Positions 44,032 through 54,992 of a stretch of DNA of 64,000 nt are shown here, in pieces. The notes beneath the pieces were generated by a model. That model worked only from the letters and a program-made list of their open reading frames with translations, searched no databases and was not told the origin of the DNA. The translations under genes and the position numbers were made by a program. The stretch comes from Artemia franciscana (Eukaryota > Arthropoda > Branchiopoda > Anostraca > Artemiidae): positions 31,709,298-31,773,297 of the forward strand of contig NC_088880.1 of NCBI RefSeq assembly GCF_032884065.1, given 5' to 3'. Positions within the stretch are counted from its first letter, which is position 1; every line of letters begins with the position of its first letter.

Positions 44032-46559
44032 GGGTCATTCCATGTCAAATCACCCAGCAAATAATTAATTTGAAACCCACCTCTTTAGATTTTGATGAAA
44101 CTTGGCACAATTATTGCATTTGCTATCCTATTGATAAATACCAAATTTTACTTCTCTATCTCTTATAGTTTTTTTTCTACAAATTCTTTAATTTTCTTAA
44201 TTTAACGTGATTTTAGGCCTTGAATTTTGCATCTTGCAATGTAACTTGTAGCTTAAAAAATTAATATCTTGAAAACTATTTGAGATATCACCATGAAACT
44301 TTGCATAATATTTAATTAATATATTTAAAATAAAGAAAAAATACATTCACTAACCTATCTCAACTCCAAAAAATAATAAAAATATTATAATCAGAATTTT
44401 TTTTTTATTTGTAAACCATTGTTAGGATTTACTAAAATTGCAATATCTCAGGTCTCAGACCTGGTAGAGTGTTCATATTTTTTTTTAGATGCTCCTAGAT
44501 ACATAGGCTAACAGATAAACAAAAAAGATGTATGGCTTTTTCAGATTATTATTCGATCTTTTTCAAAAATTATTTGATTCTTTTATTATCTACTATTTTC
44601 TCAGGTATGGAACTCTTTTCCGACCTGTCGGCATATATCCCATTTGTGGAACTCCTTTCCACCATGTCAGCCCTTAACTCCCCTTCCAAAAAACCTTACA
44701 CCTTCCAAAAAATTACGATCTGTATCAGAATTAACCGAGGAAGAAAAAGAATTAATTCAACTTAGATCTGGAATCGATTTAATTGAATTTAAAAATGTTT
44801 GTTCCCATCACAGCTACTACTTTCTGAGTGTGTTTGAAAAATATCAAACAGTATGCATAGATCCATTAAAAAAACACAAAAAGCCAATAAAAAGTCACTA
44901 AGAAATGTATCTTTAAGTTTTTCAAAACAATTGTGTGAAAAAAATATTTTTATTAAACCTGGACAAAAGATATGCCCTTCATGTCGAAACTTATGTGAAG
45001 AAAAAACTAAAATCACTGAAAATGAATCTGATAACGAACTAATGATTGAATTGGATTCGTTTGAATCTAGAAATGTCTCCCTTTCACAAACAAATGCAGC
45101 CTTAGATGATTTGGGTTTAACTCCAATTAAACTTCATAATTTGCCATCACATAGTAAGGGATTGTATTGCAAAAGAAAAGTTGAAAAAGTAACAAAAGGA
45201 GTAAAGAAAAAAATCTCCAAAGCTCTAGATTATGACATTGAAATATCAGAAGATGAAAAAGAAGACGAAAGAAATTTTATCGAAAAAGCAGAAGATTTTG
45301 ATAGGCTCGTGGGCCTTTTAAAAGAAAAACTTATGTTTGTTGGGAGATCCCAAAAAGTCCAGATTCTCACTTTGGAGCCAGAAAAAAGTTGCTACAGAAT
45401 TTCAGGTGACTGAATATATGGTAAAACAAGCAAGAAAACTTAAACGAGAGAAAGGTATCCTAGCTATCCCTGACCCTAAAAAAGGTAACACACTCTCCGA
45501 AACACAGTTAAACCTGTCACAGACTTTTACCAAAGTGATGAGAATTCCAGAGTTTTACCTGGAGCAAAAGATAAAATGAGCATTAAAAAAAAAATATTTA
45601 TAGGCAAAAAAGACTTATTCTCAGTAATTTGATAGAGCTTTACTCTTGTTTTAAATGGGAATGCCCCGACTTGAAAATAGGATTCTCGAAATTTTGCAGT
45701 TTAAGACCAAAGTGGTGTGTCCTTGCTGGGTCAGCAGGTACCCATACGGTATGTGTATGCAGCATAAAGGTACAAAGATTTGATCAAGATGTTGGTTTGT
45801 AATGTTGAAAACAGTGAGTGTATGCTACGCCATTGTGACAACTGTCCATCTGATGATGCCCTGATTGAATACTTAACTGCAAAATTGAGTGAAGATTATG
45901 ATTTAGAAGAAAAAATAATCATAAGCCAATGGGTTAATACTGACAGGACAGAAATAGTTAAGCAATCAATCAGCGTTGAAGGCTTTATTAATTTACTGAA
46001 CAAATCTGTAGAAAACCTAATCCCACATTCATATATTACAAAATCAAAGTCTAAAACTTTCAAAAAAATGAAAAAAGATCCGCCTTTGAATACAGCAATT
46101 GTAGTAATGGATGTTAGTGAAAATTATTCTTACACCATTCAAAATGAAATTCAAAGTTATCACTAGAACAGAGGTGGATGCACAATTCATCCAGCTTGAC
46201 TCTGCTTGAGAAAGGATGATAAAGTTTTAATTTCCAACCATTGTTCTTGGTCACTAAACCAAGTTCATTATTTCACTGACGGCTGTGCTGGTCAATACAA
46301 AAATAGAAATAGTTTCAAAAACCTAACAAACCAACATGAAGAATTTGGAAGGAAAGCTGAACATTCATTCTTTGCAACAAGCCACTGGAAATCAATATGT
46401 GATGGCTTGGGAGGAACTGTAAAGAGAATTTTGAGAAAAGCCAGCCTTCAACTTTCAGATGAAAATCAAATCAAGACAGCAACTGCAGTTTATGACTTCT
46501 GTAAAGTCAACATTGAAAGAATAAACTTTCACTTTATTGACAAAAAATGCTGAAGCTTT
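44032..46559 (+). pseudogene. Broken copy of an unnamed repetitive protein family, possibly a DDE-type transposase
   Basis: Pieces follow one protein order over at least five frames. They are SELTEEEKELIQLRSGID with CIDPLKKHKK (44700-44880), KPGQKICPSCRNLCEEKT (near 44960), a charged linker, QKVQILTLEPEKS (45352-45390), VTEYMVKQARKLKREKGILA (45407-45466), then KIGFSKFCSLRPKWCVLAG (45680-45737), CNVENSECMLRHCDNCPSDD (45790-45850), VVMDVSENYS (Asp at 46110), YFTDGCAGQYKNRNSF (Asp at 46278), and FFATSHWKSICDGLGGTVKR (Asp at 46401). I remember this family as highly repeated in crustaceans, aphids and cnidarians, with no established function. The three Asp sites resemble an RNase H-fold D-D-D triad. 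A TAG replaces Trp after SYH (46164). The 5' flank begins GGGTCATTCCATGTCAAATC, which may be its terminus. Confidence 0.75.
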
Positions 46560-46580
46560 CAGATTGGAGTCAGCGTCACG

Positions 46581-46626
46581 ATGAACTTAGATTTCCTTGT
46601 TTATAAACAAGGAAATCTAAGTTCAT
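46581..46626. repeat. Perfect 46-bp palindrome without loop
   Basis: The sequence from ATGAACTTAGATTTCCTTGT to its reverse complement is exactly self-complementary around the centre TTTATAAA. It starts 22 bases after the last pseudogene codon. A perfect uninterrupted palindrome of this length is not expected by chance. Confidence 0.95.
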
Positions 46627-47285
46627 AGTTTCAAACTAAAATTGTAGTTTAGAACTGGTAAAACAAGTATCCACACATAGAATATAATTTTGAGAAGGAT
46701 TTAGCTTACTCCCTTACCTGTCTGTAGTTTCCAATTGGACCTGGCCATAAATATAGAAACAAAAATAACAGGAACTAGAAACTGGCACAAAATACAAAGC
46801 AATGCTTGAATGTTCATCACCAACTTTCAATCAAATGGTCACAGAGCTTCTGTTGGTGATCTTAATTGTTCTGTAGAGAGAGGAAAATTATTACTAAGCC
46901 TGGTTATCAAGGAGAAAGTACTGAAAAATATGGAGTCTAAAAAAGAAGGGAAGAGATGGTGTTGCAATATATACATATGTCATTTTCTGGGTCCTGTCCA
47001 GTTTTTTTGTAATGGGTTATAAATAAAATGATGCTATAAAAGAAAACATCAGTTTTCTATAGGGTATAAATCTACAATAGTGTCAACTATGTTGGCCAAC
47101 ATGAGAACCAAATGGTATTTAACTTTTTTTAAACCTCAACCTTATTTCAATTCAAATTCTACTTTAGAATAGTTTACTTGTAAATCCTAATTGTAGTAAT
47201 TCACTAACTTTCTTTAATGCCTCAGAGAAGTTGTGAAATTCTAAATCCTTTTTGTAGTAATAAAGTGGCCAACAAGATTGGAGTC
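46627..47285. other. Noncoding stretch, no gene seen
   Basis: AT-rich sequence. The 70-codon plus frame at 46810-47022 has no known motif. No 3' counterpart of the GGGTCATTCC-type terminus was found. Confidence 0.45.
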
Positions 47286-50040
47286 CTTTGCATTTGTTTG
47301 TGATTTTTATGGCACTTGGTATTAACCAAGTGACAGATAGCAATTGCAAAATCTGTTGGTCTGTTGGTCTGTCAGTCCTGGTTTTGCTACTTTAGGCACT
47401 TCCAGGTAAGCTAGGACAATGAAATTGGACAGGCTTATCAGGGACCTGACCAGATTAAATTGGAAATAGTCGTTTTCCCGACTTGACCATCTGGGGGGGG
47501 GGAGTGGGGGGCCTGTTAATTCTGAAAAAATAGAAAAATTGAAGTATTTTTAACTTACAAATGGTTGATCAGATCTTTATGAGATTTGATGTTTGGAATG
47601 ATATCGTGTCTCAGAGCTCTTATTTTAAATCCCGACCGGATCTGGTGACATTGGGGGGGGGGGGGGGGGGGGTTGGGGGGACCTAAAATCTTGGAAAACA
47701 CTTAGAGTAGAGGGATTGGGATGAAACTTGGTGGGAAAAATAAGCAAAAGTCCTAGATACATGATTGACATAACCGGAACGGATCCGCTCTCTTTGGGGT
47801 AGTTGGGGGGGGGTTAGTTCTGAAAAATTAGAAAAAATGAGGTATTTTTAACTTATGAACAGGTGATCGGATCTCAATGAAATTTGATATTTAGAAGGAT
47901 ATTGTGTCTCACAGCTTTTTTTAAGTCCCGACCGGATCTGGTGACATTGGGGGGAGTTTGGGGTGGGGAACCCCAAACTTGGTATTAAAAACTTGGTATT
48001 AACCAAGTGACATATAGCAATTGCAAATTCTGTTGGTCTGTTGGTCTGTCAGTCCTGGTTTTGCTACTTTAGGCACTTCCAGGTAAGCTAGGACAATGAA
48101 ATTGGGCAGGCGTATCAGGGACCTGACCAGATTAAATTAGAATCTATTTTAAATCCCGTACAGATCTGGTGACATTGTGGGGGGGGGAGTTGGGAGGGGG
48201 AAACCTAAAACCTGGAAAACACTTAGAGTTGAGGGATCAGGATGAAACTTGGTGGGGAAAATAAGCACAAGTCCTAGATACATGATTGACATAACCGGAA
48301 CAGATCCGCTCTCTTTGAGGTGGGGAGGGGGGGGGGGGTAATTCCGAAAAACTAGAAAAAATGAGGAATATTTAACTTACAAATGGGTGATTGAATCTCA
48401 ATGAAATTTGATATTTAGAAGGATATCGTGTCTCAGAGCTATTATTTTAAATCCCGACCAGGTCTGGTGACATAAGGGGGGAGTTGGGAGGGGGAAACCT
48501 AAAATCTTGGAAAACACTTAGAGTAGAGGGATCAGGATTAAACTTGGTGGGAAAAATAAGCACAAGTCCTAGATACATGATTGACATAACCGGAATGGAC
48601 CTGATCTCTTTCGGGTAGTTGGGGGGGAGGGGGGTTAATTCTGAAAAATTAGAAAACATTAGGTATTTTTAACTTATGAACTGGTGATTGAATCTCAATG
48701 AAATTTGATATTTAGAAGGATGTCGTGTCTCAGAGCTCTTATTTTAAATCCCGAACAGATGTGGTGACATTGGGGGGGGGAGGGGGAAACCTAAAACTTG
48801 GAAAACACTTAGAGTGGAGGGATTGGGATGAAACTTGGTGGGAAAAATAAGCACAAGTCCTAGATACATGATTGACATAACCTGAACGGATTCGTTCTTT
48901 TGGGGTAGTTGGGGGGCGGGGTTAATTCAGAAAAATTAAAAAAATGAAGTACTTTTAACTTACAAAGGAGTGATTGGATCTTCATGAAGCTTCACATTTA
49001 GAAGGACCTCGTGACTCAATTCTCTTATTTTAAATCTCAACTGGATCCAGCGTAATTGGGGGGGGGGCAGTTGAGGGGAACCGAAAATCTTAGAAAATAC
49101 TTAAAGCAGTGAGATCAGGATGAAACTGGATGGGAAGAATAAGAACCTGTCTAAGACACTTGACTGACCTAGTAGGACCGGATCTGCTCTCTTTGGTTGA
49201 GTTGGGGAGGTTAATTCTGAAAATTGAGGTATTTTCAACTTATGAAAGGGCGACTAGATCTTAATGAAATTTGATATTTAGAAGGGTCTTGCGCTTTAAA
49301 GCTCTAATTTTAAATCCCGACCAGATCCTGTGACATTGGCGGGAGTTGGAGGCAGAAACTGGAAATCTTGGAAAACGTGAAAATTGGAGTATTTTTATTT
49401 TACGAATAGGTGATCGGATCTAAATGAAATTTGATATTTAGAAGGAATTCATGTCTCAGAGCTCCTATTTCAAATCCCGACGAGATCTTTTGACATTGGG
49501 GGGAGTTGGAGGGGGAAATATTGGAAAACACTTGGAGTGGAGGAATCAGGATGAAGCTTGGTGGATAGAATAAGCAAATGTCCTTGATAAATGATTGACG
49601 GAATCGTACTGGATTCGCTCTCTTTGGGGGAATTGAGGGGAGGGTTCAGTGATTTGGCGAGTTTGGTGCTTCTGGACGTGCTAAGACAATGAAAATTGGT
49701 AGGCGTGTCAGGGAGCTGCACAAATTGACTTGATAAAGTCGTTTTCCCAGATTCAACCATATGGGGGGCTAAAGGGAGAGGTAAAATTAGAAAAATTAGG
49801 TGTTTATAACATACGAATGGGTGATCGGATCTTAATGAATTTTGATATTTAGAAGGACATTGTGACTCAGAGCTCTTATTTTAAATCCTGACCGGCATTA
49901 AGCCTCTTATTTTCGTTTTAAATCAATCTATTGATTCATAGAATTTTGCTAGAGCTCATACCATATGATCTCTTGGCTCTTAGCTCTTCTTGCCTCGTCA
50001 CAAGTGCCATATGCGCTCTTAGCTCTTGTTCTTCATTGTG
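47286..50040 (+). repeat. Degenerate tandem array with long G runs
   Basis: About eight units of roughly 280-340 bp. Each carries GGAAAACACTTAGAGT, ATCAGGATGAAACTTGGTGG, AAGTCCTAGATACATGATTG, ACATAACCGGAACGGATC, a G run, TTCTGAAAAATTAGAAAAA, GATCTCAATGAAATTTGATA, TTTAAATCCCGACCGGATCT and a second G run after GTGACATT. The longest G run is 20 bases (47653-47672). A start block (GGTATTAACCAAGTGACA, CTGTTGGTCTGTCAGTCC) occurs at 47306 and again at 47990, so the array contains nested starts. I recall similar repeats from Artemia. Confidence 0.8.
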
Positions 50041-50261
50041 AATTTATTTTTTGACTTGTTAAAAATATTAGACTACAGATGGCTGTGAAAGAATTTCAGA
50101 ATTGTTGAATATCCATTATTATTTAAAAATGATTTATGTAGGTAAGCACAATGTGATTAATGGACATGCTACATGTTACAAGGTAAAAATCCCATTGTTC
50201 AAGTTAATTTTTTTCATTTTTGTATAAACCTATATATTGGACTATATATAGCCAGATAGAC

Positions 50262-50600
50262 TTATTGAGCTTCTATTTCCTTTATAGTTAAATGGTAGAA
50301 AAACTGTTTTATTAGCCTCATTTCCTGCCTTAACTGTACCAATGTTGTTCTTGTGCATAGCACTAATCCCTTTATTATATGTGTCTGGTAGGTTATACCA
50401 TATAAGGATAGAATCTTCACTTCAGCTATTCTGTTGGCTGAATCAAGCACACGTTCATAATTTATGGGTGTAAGGACTAAAGGGTTCTGATGACTCAGGA
50501 TTTTTCAACTATTAGCCTTAGAGTGAAAATTTTGCCATTGCATCATCTACCTTTTCTAAAATCACCCTGTTTTTCTCTTTACAATTTATCCCTCAACTAG
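50262..50600 (-). pseudogene. RTE-like reverse transcriptase fragment
   Basis: The minus strand reads LDSANRIAEVKILSLYGIT and GLVLCTRTTLVQLRQEM, corresponding to the DSVDRRALAKVLSLYGIP segment of RTE-type enzymes and to 31183-30935 in this window. Catalytic residues are lost and frames are broken. Confidence 0.55.
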
Positions 50601-50639
50601 TTTTTGCTGTAGGATATTAGATCTTTTGCAAAGAATAAA

Positions 50640-50930
50640 AAAAAATAACAAAGTGACATAATACTCACATATAAATTTGCCAACCAACCCCAAAATAAAC
50701 TCTTTACTCAGATACCCAACAAAAGACAAACACAAGATCATTCTAAGGAGCTTCACAAGCCCAGAGTTAACTGTAGAATTAGGCAAGATCTCTTAAGCCA
50801 GAGGTTTATTAATGATTGGAACTGTTTTAAGTGAGGAGACAGCACCTTCTGCATCAGCCAAAGTTTTCAAAAGGGGATTTAACAAGCAATGGAAAGCCAA
50901 ACCTTCAGGATTAGCTGCCCATCATCTGTG
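50640..50930 (+). pseudogene. C-terminal scrap of a non-LTR reverse transcriptase
   Basis: The plus strand reads ILTYKFANQPQNKLFTQIPN, then SQRFINDWNCFK, a stop, and TFCISQSFQKGI. The first part matches LLTYKYVDQPQNKLFTQ at about 41845-41899, so both come from one LINE family. Confidence 0.55.
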
Positions 50931-52334
50931 TCTCATACATAGTGATTAATATGTATGTGTATACAAAAGAGTTGGGCTAGTATGCTGATGCTGCTTGTTA
51001 TACCCAGCCAACTTGCATACTGTATCAGAAATTGACGTTGTGTGGTGTTGTCAACTCTTAATTACAGGAGAATGGTCCCCTTGATCATATCTATCTGTGG
51101 CCACTGTTACCAAGTGGGCCTTAGTTGCATCTATCCTAGCAAACTCTTAATCGAAAGGCGTTTCACTATAAACACAGTCAAAACCCCATTTTTTATATTG
51201 TTTGTAAAATATTTTAACTGCCATCTCAACAATGGAGCCAAACAGTTCCAAGATTGGACCTGATTTTCCTCCAAAGTGCGAATTCAGGTAATTAAAGTAA
51301 GGTAAAGAAGCTGAAGTCATGCCTCCATTATTCTAAAGAAAAGAGTAGATTTTGTTTTATGATAGCATGTTTTATTAATCAAGATTTGATAGTTAATGCT
51401 AATTGTATTTTAAGCAACTTTGGCAAGAAATTGAGACATATCAGAGCACAAGGAGAATGGTATAATTGCATTAGAGCTGCTCTTCTAAAGGAAACACAAT
51501 GATAAGAAAATTAGAGCCATACTTAACTCTTTAAATGATGGTCTTTTTAAATATAATATTTATTTCTCTTGCAATATCCTCCCCCCCCCCTTTAAAGGTG
51601 CTAGAAATAGCCCCATGCTATATAGTTTGAAAATATAATTCGGAATTGAATGTAATTTAAAAACTGTATGAAGCTGAATTGGTTTTGACTATTCTTGCTG
51701 TATCTCACAGAAACCAATGTAGTACAAAGAGATGCAAGCTTTATAGGGTAACATGAGACTTTCTACTCATTGGCAAGAGAGGCATGAATACAAAGTATGC
51801 CGTATTTGGCTAAAATTTTTCAGTTATGTCAGGGAAAAGCACTTGAATTGATAATGGGAGCTTCTGTGTCTGCAGGCACATAAGAGCCAAATGTCTTGAA
51901 TTTGTATTGATTTGTTTTATTTAATTTTTCTTTGGTTGAATTGTGAGTTTTTTTTTACTATTAAGAATAATAGTGGCCACCAAAACACCAGACTAGTCTT
52001 AACTTTGTTTCTTTTTACTGCAGCCTAGTGGATCTCAAGTAAGTTCAAACTAGTAGATACTTTATATTTTAGTTGCTAATTAATTTGTACATTAGCACAT
52101 ATTAACCATGTATGCAGGTACTTATAAGTTTATAGAATATGGAGGTACTAACAGTAGTAGTTAATGGAGGAATGCTCCTTCTTGAGGTCAACAGATTTTC
52201 TGGAGATTCATAGCACCTACTTAAGATGGTTTAACTCCTCATATAGGAAGATACCAATTGTAAAGCAACATATTTTTTTCTGCACATGCCAATTAGATTA
52301 AAAAAAGAATACAACACTGGACTTTTAAAGTCAC
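50931..52334. other. Noncoding stretch, no gene seen
   Basis: AT-rich DNA with a C run near 51581-51590. The 73-codon plus frame at 51042-51263 has no recognisable domain. Confidence 0.45.
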
Positions 52335-52647
52335 TACTGGCAGTGCTGATCTTTGTTTTATGGCCTTTCAGCCAGGAAGTTTAACAGGAGGTTGGGCCAG
52401 TCATTGTATGCTTTTGCACACCCTTCCTGTTTAGTAAACAGTGTTTACCTTCTTCAGGTATCTATTTAGAACTGGGTCAACTCTGGCTGAGTTTACAGAG
52501 CCAAGTAAGTGATCCAATTCAAATAACCAGCAACACCATGACTTGAACCCTGTCCACATGGACAAGAGATCTCAAGTCTAGTGTGCTTGTTGTCATGATG
52601 GCGACTAATGAAGTCTAGTGTGCTTGTTGTCATGATGGCGACTAATG
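52335..52647 (-). mobile_element. tRNA-derived SINE, copy 3, with 37-bp tandem duplication at its head
   Basis: The reverse strand has a B box (GGTTCAAGTC, near 52540-52549) and the shared body words (the reverse of CAGGTATCTATTTAGAACTG and GGTCAACTCTGGCTGAGTTT). The head region TCTAGTGTGCTTGTTGTCAT with GATGGCGACTAATGAA is present twice in tandem (52574-52610 and 52611-52647, identical). Confidence 0.75.
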
Positions 52648-52948
52648 AACTTGTTTACTTTTCACGGGTAAATATACGTTAATTTCATTATCAAGAATAT
52701 ATTTGACTACACGTAACTCTTTGGGTGTGTTTTTGGTTGAGATCCAATAGAAATTAACTATAGGGTTTATTAGTAACTTGAAAATATGCCGAGGATAAAA
52801 ATCCCAGTTCACCCGGATATATTTGCTTGTTTAAAGTTATAAGAGAACTTATTAGTGAGGATATAGTAAGTACAATTCAAAGCAAGTGTTTTCGTACATT
52901 TGCCCTGATGAATGAGATTATGAAGAACAACCGTTATGGAAATTTTTT

Positions 52949-53230
52949 TTATGACGAGACCAGACCGTAAATAACTAACATCTCTTGAGACCATTCTTCA
53001 ATGGATTCAGCTAAGTCATCGGTAATCAACCGCGAGTTTGATGCAATAATATTCAGCACATCAAGTCCCCGTATGAATTTTATGTCGTTTGCAATAGTCT
53101 TTATTTTATCATTGGACTTTTGCCACACACTATAGCAATAATAGATATTTTTATGATTTTCTAAAAACATTTGGTTACGATTTTGTATTATTTTTGTTAA
53201 AAGTGTATTTTTGCCAGAGATTAATGGTCT
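52949..53230 (-). CDS. P-loop NTPase-like fragment, copy 1
   Basis: The frame runs from 53230 to TGA at 52949, with ATG at 53170. It reads RPLISGKNTLLTKIIQNRNQ, MFLENHKNIYYCYSVWQK, IKFIRGLDVLNII and SRLITDDLAESIEEW. A Gly-Lys loop followed by a helix, a YYCYxxWQ strand and a hydrophobic-Asp-Asp strand fit Walker A and Walker B of an ATPase family I remember as repetitive in invertebrate genomes. The Ser/Thr after the Lys is displaced (GKNT), so ATP binding is doubtful. TTTCTTTGCAG at 53239-53229 could be an acceptor. It may be a 3' exon or a mobile element relic. Confidence 0.4.
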   Translation of the reverse strand, partial: RPLISGKNTLLTKIIQNRNQMFLENHKNIYYCYSVWQKSNDKIKTIANDIKFIRGLDVLNIIASNSRLITDDLAESIEEWSQEMLVIYGLVSS

Positions 53231-53575
53231 GCAAAGAAATAATCTGAATTGAGTTTTATACTGATAGTTACTTCCCCATTGTCAAAATACAACTAACCAA
53301 ACCTGACCTCAATCTACTAACCAAACCTGACCTCAATCTATTGAATAAATACTCAAAAAATAGAATACATGGTTTCTTCAATACATAAATAAATGCACTA
53401 TAAATTTACATAAATATATTTAAAAAACAACATGAAACATTAAAAAACAACATTAAATTAGCGCATGAGTATATTTACAGACATTTAAAAAGGCGCTGAC
53501 ATAGTGCCAGTTCGCCCTGGCCCGCAGTTGGTGCTGCGCTTGCCGGCCTGGCCCAGCCACCCCACCCTTCTTTTG

Positions 53576-53950
53576 CTTGGTCTTAATTTTTGATAATTCA
53601 TCGGGATTTCTAGGGTCTGGTCATGATTTGTGTGTATTGGTCTTGATTTCTAAGCATTGTTCTGGATTTATAGATGTTGATCTCTCGAATTTTGTGAGTT
53701 CGTCTGGATTTCTATGCATTGGTTATGATTTCTATGGGGTTGCTCTAGATTTTTATTCTAGATTTTTATTATTTTTATTATATATGATTTTTATTATTCA
53801 TGTGGATTTTTATGCATTGATTAGGATTTCTATGTATTGGTCTGTATTTTAGAGGTTGTTCTCGATTTCTACAGTTTAGTTATTTTCTATGAGTTTGCTT
53901 GGTTTTCTATGGCTTGGTCATGATGTCTGATTTAGTCTGAGTTTCCGCAA
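53576..53950 (+). repeat. TTGATTTCTA minisatellite, short form
   Basis: Degenerate units of about 18-20 bp around TTGGTCTTGATTTCTA(T/C)G and GTTCTGGATTTCTACATATT. It starts after CACCCTTCTTTTGCTTGG and ends at TTTCCGCAAGCTGTGG. Confidence 0.85.
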
Positions 53951-54391
53951 GCTGTGGTAATAAGGAAAAGGCTTATTCAAGAAAATGATACAAAGTATAT
54001 GTCCGTTTTAATAATAAAGGGGAATTTTTTGACAAAATCACTGGAAAACAAGGAGAGGGGGGGGGGGAAATATAAGGAAACATTGCTATCTAACAATGAA
54101 ATCGTAAGTTTCCACTGTTCAAATAAATACAATAATCTTGTTTAGTTTATAAAGTTACTTTTGCAAGAACAAGGTTGAAAACCCTTGCATATGATAAGGT
54201 GTATCACAGGGATGTCACAGGTCTTCACCTGTTACCATGTTTCAGTGAATTGTCACAAGTCATCAGGAGAAGCGCTATTAGGGATTGATTTTAATTAAGA
54301 TTTCATATAGTAAGTACAATTCAAAGCAAGTGTTCTCATACATTTGCCCTGATGAATGCAATTATGACGAACAACCGTTATGGAAATTTTT

Positions 54392-54673
54392 TTATGACGA
54401 GACCAGACCGTAAATAACTAACATCTCTTGAGACCATTCTTCAATGGATTCAGCTAAGTCATCGGTAATCAACCGCGAGTTTGATGCAATAATATTCAGC
54501 ACATCAAGTCCCCGTATGAATTTTATGTCGTTTGCAATAGTCTTTATTTTATCATTGGACTCTTGCCACACACTATAGCAATAATAGATATTTTTATGAT
54601 TTTCTAAAAACATTTGATTACGATTTTGTATTATTTTTGTTAAAAGTATATTTTTGCCAGAGATTAATGGTCT
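54392..54673 (-). CDS. P-loop NTPase-like fragment, copy 2
   Basis: The duplicate of the frame at 52949-53230, with Glu for Lys in the YSVWQ(K/E)SN segment and KNILLT for KNTLLT in the loop. Both copies keep the frame open, though they are too similar to tell selection from recent origin. Confidence 0.4.
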   Translation of the reverse strand, partial: RPLISGKNILLTKIIQNRNQMFLENHKNIYYCYSVWQESNDKIKTIANDIKFIRGLDVLNIIASNSRLITDDLAESIEEWSQEMLVIYGLVSS

Positions 54674-54992
54674 GCAAAGAAATGATCTGAATTGAGTTTT
54701 ATACTGATAGTTACTTCCCCATTGTCAAAATACAACTAACCAAACCTGACCTCAATCTATTGAATAAATACTCAAAAAATAGAATACATGGTTTCTTCAA
54801 TACATAAATAAATGCACTATAAATTTACATAAATATATTTAAAAAACAACATGAAACATTAAAAAACAACATTAAATTAGCGCATGAGTATATTTACAGA
54901 CATTTAAAAAGGCGCTGACATAGTGCCAGCTCGCCCTGGCCCGCAGTTGGTGCTGCGCTTGCCGGCCTGGCCCAGCCACCCCACCCTTCTTT

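Larger units (their letters stand above)
52861..54304. repeat. Tandem duplication, copy 1 (1.44 kb)
   Basis: From ATATAGTAAGTACAATTCAA to TTAATTAAGATTTCAT, this block recurs immediately to the right with very few substitutions. It contains the P-loop-like frame, an AT-rich spacer, a GC-rich patch (53490-53575) and a short form of the minisatellite. A 25-bp word (ACCTGACCTCAATCT) is doubled near 53291-53341 only in this copy. Confidence 0.95.
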
